NCBI GenBank assembly: GCA_023898385.1
Contig: CP060220.1
Coordinates: 1,240,001 to 1,304,000 of the forward strand
Length of the DNA: 64,000 nt
Reading direction: 5' to 3'
Source of the DNA: Pseudobdellovibrionaceae bacterium
Lineage (GTDB): Bacteria; Bdellovibrionota; Bdellovibrionia; Bdellovibrionales; UBA1609
In this document: piece after piece, positions 60,233-64,000 of the stretch
Numbering within the stretch: the stretch's first letter is position 1
How the letters are laid out: every line of letters starts with the position of its first letter
The notes under the pieces: generated by a model
What the model was told of the DNA's origin: nothing
Seen by the model: only the letters and a program-made list of their open reading frames with translations
The model's database searches: none
Translations under genes and position numbers: made by a program

Positions 60233-61311
60233 ATTTTACTATCAATCAACTGAATAGACTCAGGGGTGAGTTCATAGCCCAAATAAAATTCTTGGCATAC
60301 TTGCACAGAATTTCCCATAGACTGGGAAATGAGGGAAATACTGACCCCATGATTTAAAAGTCTTATTCCATAACCATGACGCAAATCGTGCAACTTTAAA
60401 CCAGATTTTTTAGCCCCAAACACTCTCTGACAACTTCGTCGAAAGCGTGCGGAAACCGCTGTTCTGGATATATCTATTTTTTTCTTGTCCTCATTCCATT
60501 TCTCTAAGGCTGCAATTCCTTCAGAAAAAATATAGGCTGGACGAGATGAACCCCACTTTGGTTCTGCTTTCTTTCCATCATCCGTCATTTGATAGTTGAT
60601 TTGGACAAACTTTTTGCATGGAGAGAGGTCAGCAGTCGAAAGGTGAAAGGCTTCCCCAAGTCTTGCCCCTGTATAAAAACAAACTTTATAAAGAGTTTTT
60701 ATTTCTTCTCGCTTTTCGTCTTCTAGAACTTTCGCGAACTCACTGACTGTAAGGTAATTGACAGATTTTCTAACTTTTTTAGGAAGCCTGAGTTTGACAT
60801 CCTCGCGTTGCAGAAATTTTAAAATTTGATTTAAGCGTGCAACAATTCTTCTTTGCTTTGGATTATCAAAGTCAGAATTATAAATGGCTGATTCAATTTG
60901 CTCCTTAGTCGCACTAACAATGCTCAATGGACCAAGCGCATCTATAGCCCTTCGCAGATCATGACGAGCAGAGTGTTTGGAATTATTTTTTATAGGTCTG
61001 TGCTCGTAATTCTTTTCCCAATATTTGGTCAAAACTTTGTCATTAGTGGCATTGCCAGTATAGTGGGTGTATTGCCCAATGTTTGCATTGAGACGATTGC
61101 GTAGTTGCTCAACTTCTTTTCTGGCCTCATCCCAAGTCAGAGTTTTTTCACAATACTTTTTATTGATCGCTATGAGATCTAGATTGTCAGTTAAAGCACT
61201 TGTCTTCGTGGAGCCGTCGTCTTGGGGAGTCGCGAGAAAGATGGAGAAAGTTTTTCGCTTTCCCTTACCTCTCGACTTACTTGGATTTTTTATGTGATAT
61301 CTGGCGCTCAC
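60217..61311 (-). CDS. int: Tyrosine recombinase / integrase (element A)
   Basis: The protein has a core-binding domain (HSARHDLRRAIDALGPLSIVSATKEQIE) and a catalytic domain: first arginine in CFYTGARLGEAFHL, H-x2-R in LKLHDLRHGYGIRLL, and the nucleophile tyrosine in VQVCQEFYLGYE. All catalytic residues appear intact. I prefer GTG at 61311 (AGAAGG at five bases) to TTG at 61332. Its 5' end overlaps a small gene, and the intact tRNA-Cys lies upstream, 130 bases away. It presumably recombines at GGACTGCAAATC in the tRNA-Cys anticodon region. Confidence 0.9.
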   Translation of the reverse strand: MSARYHIKNPSKSRGKGKRKTFSIFLATPQDDGSTKTSALTDNLDLIAINKKYCEKTLTWDEARKEVEQLRNRLNANIGQYTHYTGNATNDKVLTKYWEKNYEHRPIKNNSKHSARHDLRRAIDALGPLSIVSATKEQIESAIYNSDFDNPKQRRIVARLNQILKFLQREDVKLRLPKKVRKSVNYLTVSEFAKVLEDEKREEIKTLYKVCFYTGARLGEAFHLSTADLSPCKKFVQINYQMTDDGKKAEPKWGSSRPAYIFSEGIAALEKWNEDKKKIDISRTAVSARFRRSCQRVFGAKKSGLKLHDLRHGYGIRLLNHGVSISLISQSMGNSVQVCQEFYLGYELTPESIQLIDSKIKKGS

Positions 61312-61444
61312 GTTTACCTTCTCGCATTTCAATAACTTGTCGGTAAACTTCTAGCGTAGATAAAGTGGTGCTTTCAACCTTTTTGACGATCTCAGTTATG
61401 CCTTTGGCTTGTTTATAGGCTTTAAGGTCAATGGCTTTATCCAA
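61277..61444 (-). CDS. Small basic protein overlapping the integrase start
   Basis: A TTG at 61444, seven bases after AGGAG, opens a 55-codon frame: DKAIDLKAYKQAKGITEIVK, then ESTTLSTLEVYRQVIEMREGKRERQI and a basic end. It overlaps the integrase 5' end by 35 bases. By size and place it may be an excision factor or an integrase leader peptide, but it has no clear HTH. Confidence 0.5.
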   Translation of the reverse strand: MDKAIDLKAYKQAKGITEIVKKVESTTLSTLEVYRQVIEMREGKRERQISHKKSK

Positions 61445-61464
61445 GAGACACTCCTGGATTTAAG

Positions 61465-61538
61465 TGGAGGTGGTGGAGGAAATCGAATCCCCGTACACAG
61501 ATTTGCAGTCTGCTGCCTAACCACTCGGCCACACCACC
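61465..61538 (-). tRNA. tRNA-Cys (GCA), intact, carried by element A
   Basis: A 74-nt cloverleaf with encoded CCA: acceptor GGTGGTG/CACCACC, D-arm GCCG...GGC with AGTGGTTA loop, anticodon arm GCAGA-CTGCAAA-TCTGT (anticodon GCA) and T-arm GGGGA-TTCGATT-TCCTC. It lies between the integrase and the orphan 5' half of the disrupted tRNA-Cys and is therefore inside the element. Confidence 0.96.
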
Positions 61539-61690
61539 ATTGAATTTAAAAAAATTAACTCGACTAAAGAGTGGTAAAAAGATAGCCACTATTTTTAAGT
61601 CGCTAGCCACCCAGTTTTTAGTCCAGTTAAATTTATTACTCATTTCAATCCTTTATAATTAACAATCTCACCCTGAGCCATCTCTAAGGA

Positions 61691-61729
61691 GATTTGCAGT
61701 CCGCTGGATAGCCGCTCTCCCACGCCACC
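61691..61729 (-). pseudogene. tRNA-Cys 5' half (host gene cut at the anticodon)
   Basis: On the minus strand: acceptor GGTGGCG, D-arm GGAG-AGCGGCTA-TCC, anticodon 5' strand GCGGA, loop CTGCAAA, TC. After AAATC (61691) the sequence departs from any tRNA. The missing 35 nt are found at 49242-49208. GCGGA pairs with TCCGT and GGTGGCG with CGCCACC, so the two pieces were one gene. Confidence 0.88.
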
Positions 61730-61834
61730 GACTATCAATTTAAAGAAGTCTGATACAACCAAAATCCCCGTAAGAATTCAACTGGTTGTTAAACGCCTCT
61801 ACTTTTGACGGAACGCACTATTTTATCCGTCCTC

Positions 61835-63268
61835 TCATAAAAACAAACGATTCAATGAATGAAAAGACGTTAAGGTAAAGAGCTTGGCTTCTTCTAGATG
61901 CTTACTTTTAATGCTAGGGCTATGATCCAAGTCAGCTAGGCTACGGGCCACCCGCAGCAGTGCGCGAAGCCGGCGCCGAGAACCGGAGGTGTCTGGCATC
62001 AAGTGATCTCTCACAAAGGGTTCCACTTGCCCCAATAGGTCGTCCACCTGCAACTCGGCGTTCAAAACAGTTTGCCCCCGATCTGTCCTGGCGAAATCTT
62101 GTGCGGCTTTCACTTTTTCGAAGATTTCCTTGAGCGGCACGTCTCCGTCCGGTTTCCACTGGTCGCTGAATGACAGCACATCGAATCGATCAAGGATAGG
62201 ACCACTGAGTCGATCAATATACGAACGACAACGAACTAAGCTCTTTTGGCATTGCATCGCCTTTCCCGGCACGAGATCTCCACAGGGACACAAATTTGTC
62301 GTGGCAATCAATTGAAACTTCGACGGGAACGTCTGGCGACGCCCGACCCGAGCCACATTGATTTCCCCTTTTTCTAGGGGCTCTCGAAGGGCTTCTTTGA
62401 CTCGACTGGGAAATTCTAAAAATTCATCCAACACGAGCACTCCGCCGTGGGCCCGGGTGATTTCGCCCGGCACAGGTGGAGATCCACCCCCAATCATGGC
62501 CATGGCCGTGGTTGTGTGATGGGGAGCCACCATGGGCCGCCACGATATGGGTCTCCCTAGAAGCTTTGCAATTTGCTGACTGGTTCTGAATTCTTCAGGG
62601 TTCGGGTCACTCAACAATAAGTGTACGGCATCGGCCAATGTGGTTTTGCCTGACCCGGCCGGGCCGGCAAGCAAGGTGGGATGCTCGCCTGTGGCCATGA
62701 CCGCAATTAGGCGCCCGGCCTTTTTACAAAATGACAAATCCTTTATCGGCGGCCTTTTCATTTTGTATTTAAAATTCGTCCCCTCAATAAACTGCGGATG
62801 ATGCAAGTCGCGCAGCTGATTCATTGCAAAAATATCGTACCCCAATTCATGCTTGGGCAGCCCTGAATAAATGGGCCAATCTCTGGGGTGAGCCAGCAGA
62901 GCATCAATGTCATCTGGAACCGTCACCGCGCCCTCTAATCCCAGCTCGCCATAAATAAACAGTGGCCCTTGCCGGGCCGGCAGCGGCACTTGCTCCGTCT
63001 TCCAAAGGTAGGCACATGCTATAGCCAGATCCAAACCCCGACTGCTTTTCTTCATGTAAGCGGGTTTTAAGTTCACCAAGATCTGCTGACGCTTTGGCAG
63101 CTGAAACCCCTGATGCTTTAACGCCGATCTCACTCGCAGCTGGCTTTCTTTAATGGCTGCATCTGGCAAACCCATGAGCTGAAGTGTGGGCAACCCGGGC
63201 ATCAAACTGAGTTCAACTTCCACCGGCTGCAATTCAATGCCGTTTCGAATAAAAGAATATATTTTCAT
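61835..63268 (-). CDS. comM: YifB/ComM-family Mg-chelatase-like AAA+ ATPase
   Basis: ComM is a ring helicase that drives branch migration during natural transformation. The 477-residue protein has the N-terminal ChlI-like fold (MKIYSFIRNGIELQPVEVE, LMGLPDAAIKESQLRVRSAL, ILVNLKPAYMKKSSRGLDLA), Walker A in LLAGPAGSGKTTLAD, Walker B in GGVLVLDEFLEFPSRV, and the C-terminal Mg-chelatase subdomain with the cysteine cluster NLCPCGDLVPGKAMQCQKS. Length is slightly shorter than the common 500. It is the first chromosomal gene to the right of the split tRNA-Cys. Confidence 0.93.
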   Translation of the reverse strand: MKIYSFIRNGIELQPVEVELSLMPGLPTLQLMGLPDAAIKESQLRVRSALKHQGFQLPKRQQILVNLKPAYMKKSSRGLDLAIACAYLWKTEQVPLPARQGPLFIYGELGLEGAVTVPDDIDALLAHPRDWPIYSGLPKHELGYDIFAMNQLRDLHHPQFIEGTNFKYKMKRPPIKDLSFCKKAGRLIAVMATGEHPTLLAGPAGSGKTTLADAVHLLLSDPNPEEFRTSQQIAKLLGRPISWRPMVAPHHTTTAMAMIGGGSPPVPGEITRAHGGVLVLDEFLEFPSRVKEALREPLEKGEINVARVGRRQTFPSKFQLIATTNLCPCGDLVPGKAMQCQKSLVRCRSYIDRLSGPILDRFDVLSFSDQWKPDGDVPLKEIFEKVKAAQDFARTDRGQTVLNAELQVDDLLGQVEPFVRDHLMPDTSGSRRRLRALLRVARSLADLDHSPSIKSKHLEEAKLFTLTSFHSLNRLFL

Positions 63269-63439
63269 GGGCGTTTGTCACTGCAAACGGGAATGCCAAT
63301 ACAGGCAGCCATTCAGCGCGGTACTGCGTCCGAGACGTTCAGTGAACCGACCCCTTTTGTCCGTGACCGGACGACGAATTGCGCGGCGCATACAAAGAGG
63401 ACGTAGGCTTATAAGTTGTTCAAGCTACAACTCACAGAC

Positions 63440-63480
63440 TTGACAGTGTTTCTAAAGGCGCGATAGGCCAGGGACCTATC
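63440..63480 (+). promoter_or_regulatory. Possible promoter with inverted repeat
   Basis: TTGACA (63440-63445) has a weak -10 candidate at 63462-63467 (GATAGG), which together with CCTATC (63475-63480) forms a six-base inverted repeat. It lies upstream of the gene starting at 63507. Confidence 0.35.
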
Positions 63481-63506
63481 ACAAATTCATATTAGGGGTA
63501 AGTTCA

Positions 63507-64000
63507 TTGCGCGCAGGGGTGTTATTCGTCGCAATTTGTTGGGGTGTTTTTTCGGTTTCTGAGGTTTTCGCGAGCTCGCGCTGTGCTCTCGCTATTTTGC
63601 CTTTTGAAAGCGCTCACTTCAGTGTGGAAGATTCACTGATGCAGGTGGAAGACACCGGCAATGAAATCCTGCGGTTGCTCAATGAAAATAAATTTAAACA
63701 TGATGTTAACGAAAAAATTCACCAATCCGTGGATAAGCTCACTCATGGCATCGACCATATCATGGAACTTTATATTCATAATCAGCAGGAGTGGACATCC
63801 CATCTCCACAAGAAACTCATCGGTTTGGCCAATGAAGCGGCCCACATAAAAGATCACGTGGAGCTTCTCATCAGAAGAAAAAGTGCGAAGCGATACTCCC
63901 AAATAGAGGATGAGCCTCTACTGGCTCGGGCCGACTTTGAGTACCTCGTAAACTCTGAGCCCACTGAGTTTCGCATCGCTTTTAACAAAGACATTGTAGA
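63507..64000 (+). CDS. Exported protein of unknown function (C-terminus outside window)
   Basis: A TTG at 63507, eight bases after AGGGG, opens a frame that runs off the right edge (164 codons visible). A signal peptide (AGVLFVAICWGVFSVSEVFA, cleavage before SSRC) precedes a helical, histidine-rich region (VEDTGNEILRLLNENKFKHD, SVDKLTHGIDHIMELYIHNQ, HLHKKLIGLANEAAHIKDHV). Histidines fall at helix-like spacing and could bind metal or haem, but the partial sequence does not allow a family call. Confidence 0.62.
   Translation, partial: MRAGVLFVAICWGVFSVSEVFASSRCALAILPFESAHFSVEDSLMQVEDTGNEILRLLNENKFKHDVNEKIHQSVDKLTHGIDHIMELYIHNQQEWTSHLHKKLIGLANEAAHIKDHVELLIRRKSAKRYSQIEDEPLLARADFEYLVNSEPTEFRIAFNKDIV

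Larger units (their letters stand above)
49243..61702 (-). mobile_element. Element A: 12.4-kb integrative element splitting tRNA-Cys
   Basis: The 12-base core GATTTGCAGTCC stands in direct orientation at 49243-49254 and 61691-61702, and host tRNA-Cys halves lie outside each copy. Inside are a tyrosine integrase with a small overlapping gene, an intact tRNA-Cys, a C5 methyltransferase, a DUF2958-like gene, a Rep_trans initiator, an FtsK-like ATPase, a hairpin-rich origin candidate and an envelope-protein operon. The DNA is clearly more AT-rich than comM. No conjugation pore genes are seen, so it may be a mobilizable element or a phage-like plasmid. Confidence 0.78.

Noticed and set aside
58996..61332. 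A complete restriction-modification system
   Set aside because: Only the methyltransferase is present; the neighbours are DUF2958-like and integrase genes with no nuclease motif.
49208..61538. Direct repeat between the 3' half at 49208 and the intact tRNA-Cys at 61465 as the att pair
   Set aside because: The two differ in the T-arm, anticodon stem and acceptor. The perfect core is shared instead with the orphan 5' half at 61691-61702, whose acceptor and anticodon stems pair with the 3' half.
1..64000. CRISPR arrays
   Set aside because: No regularly spaced short direct repeats were seen anywhere in the window.

Overview
The window looks like a chromosomal segment of a Gram-negative, predatory-type deltaproteobacterium in or near Bdellovibrionota. 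This is inferred from the gene mix: many lipoproteins and small outer-membrane barrels, FecR/Fn3-like and RCC1 envelope proteins, a very large MASE1/PAS hybrid kinase, and tightly packed, often TTG/GTG-started genes. No marker gene settles the species.

Layout. From 1 to 39.6 kb the DNA is mostly ordinary core genome: an AsmA-like envelope protein with greA, mgtE, arfB, nrnA, two BFD-type [2Fe-2S] proteins, a prepilin-like protein, an EEP phosphodiesterase with an alpha/beta hydrolase, pdxJ, gloB, a MazG-like pyrophosphohydrolase, a FecR-domain protein with a partner outer-membrane protein, a giant RCC1/FG-GAP lipoprotein, a Cache-HAMP-adenylate cyclase, a ParA-like ATPase with a partner, rpmG (cysteine-poor L33), a FliG-like protein, the hybrid kinase, a thioredoxin-like co-chaperone, the RNase P RNA gene, and several secreted proteins. 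Two small accessory modules interrupt it. One is an AbiEi/AbiEii toxin-antitoxin cassette inserted at the 3' end of arfB between 32-bp perfect direct repeats (3.70-5.30 kb). The other is a MazE/MazF pair (20.3-20.8 kb). A 322-bp MITE-like palindromic element lies at 25.66-25.98 kb.

From about 39.8 to 61.7 kb lies a mosaic island anchored on tRNA-Cys. Reading from the right, the 5' half of a tRNA-Cys gene (61691-61729) is separated by about 12.4 kb from its 3' half (49208-49242 plus a shared 12-bp core). Joined at GGACTGCAAATC they rebuild a 74-nt tRNA-Cys with full acceptor, anticodon and T-stem pairing. The intervening element (element A) carries a tyrosine integrase, an intact replacement tRNA-Cys, an orphan C5-cytosine methyltransferase, a DUF2958-like protein, a Rep_trans/MobT-type initiator with an FtsK-like ATPase, a hairpin-rich candidate origin, and an operon of lipoproteins, a TPR lipoprotein and an outer-membrane barrel. 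To its left is element B (about 40.9-49.2 kb): another tyrosine integrase, an excisionase-like HTH protein, an HUH Rep protein, a terminase-small-subunit-like protein, two lipoproteins and a group II intron. Further left is a HigB/HigA module flanked by two copies of a roughly 160-bp structured, tRNA-end-like repeat. Chromosomal DNA resumes with comM at 61.8 kb.

The most interesting points are the split tRNA-Cys and its element-borne replacement, the successive use of tRNA-Cys 3' ends as attachment sites, the recombinase-free AbiE cassette framed by a duplicated arfB 3' end, and two toxin-antitoxin operons whose promoters place the start codon at about +1 (apparently leaderless).
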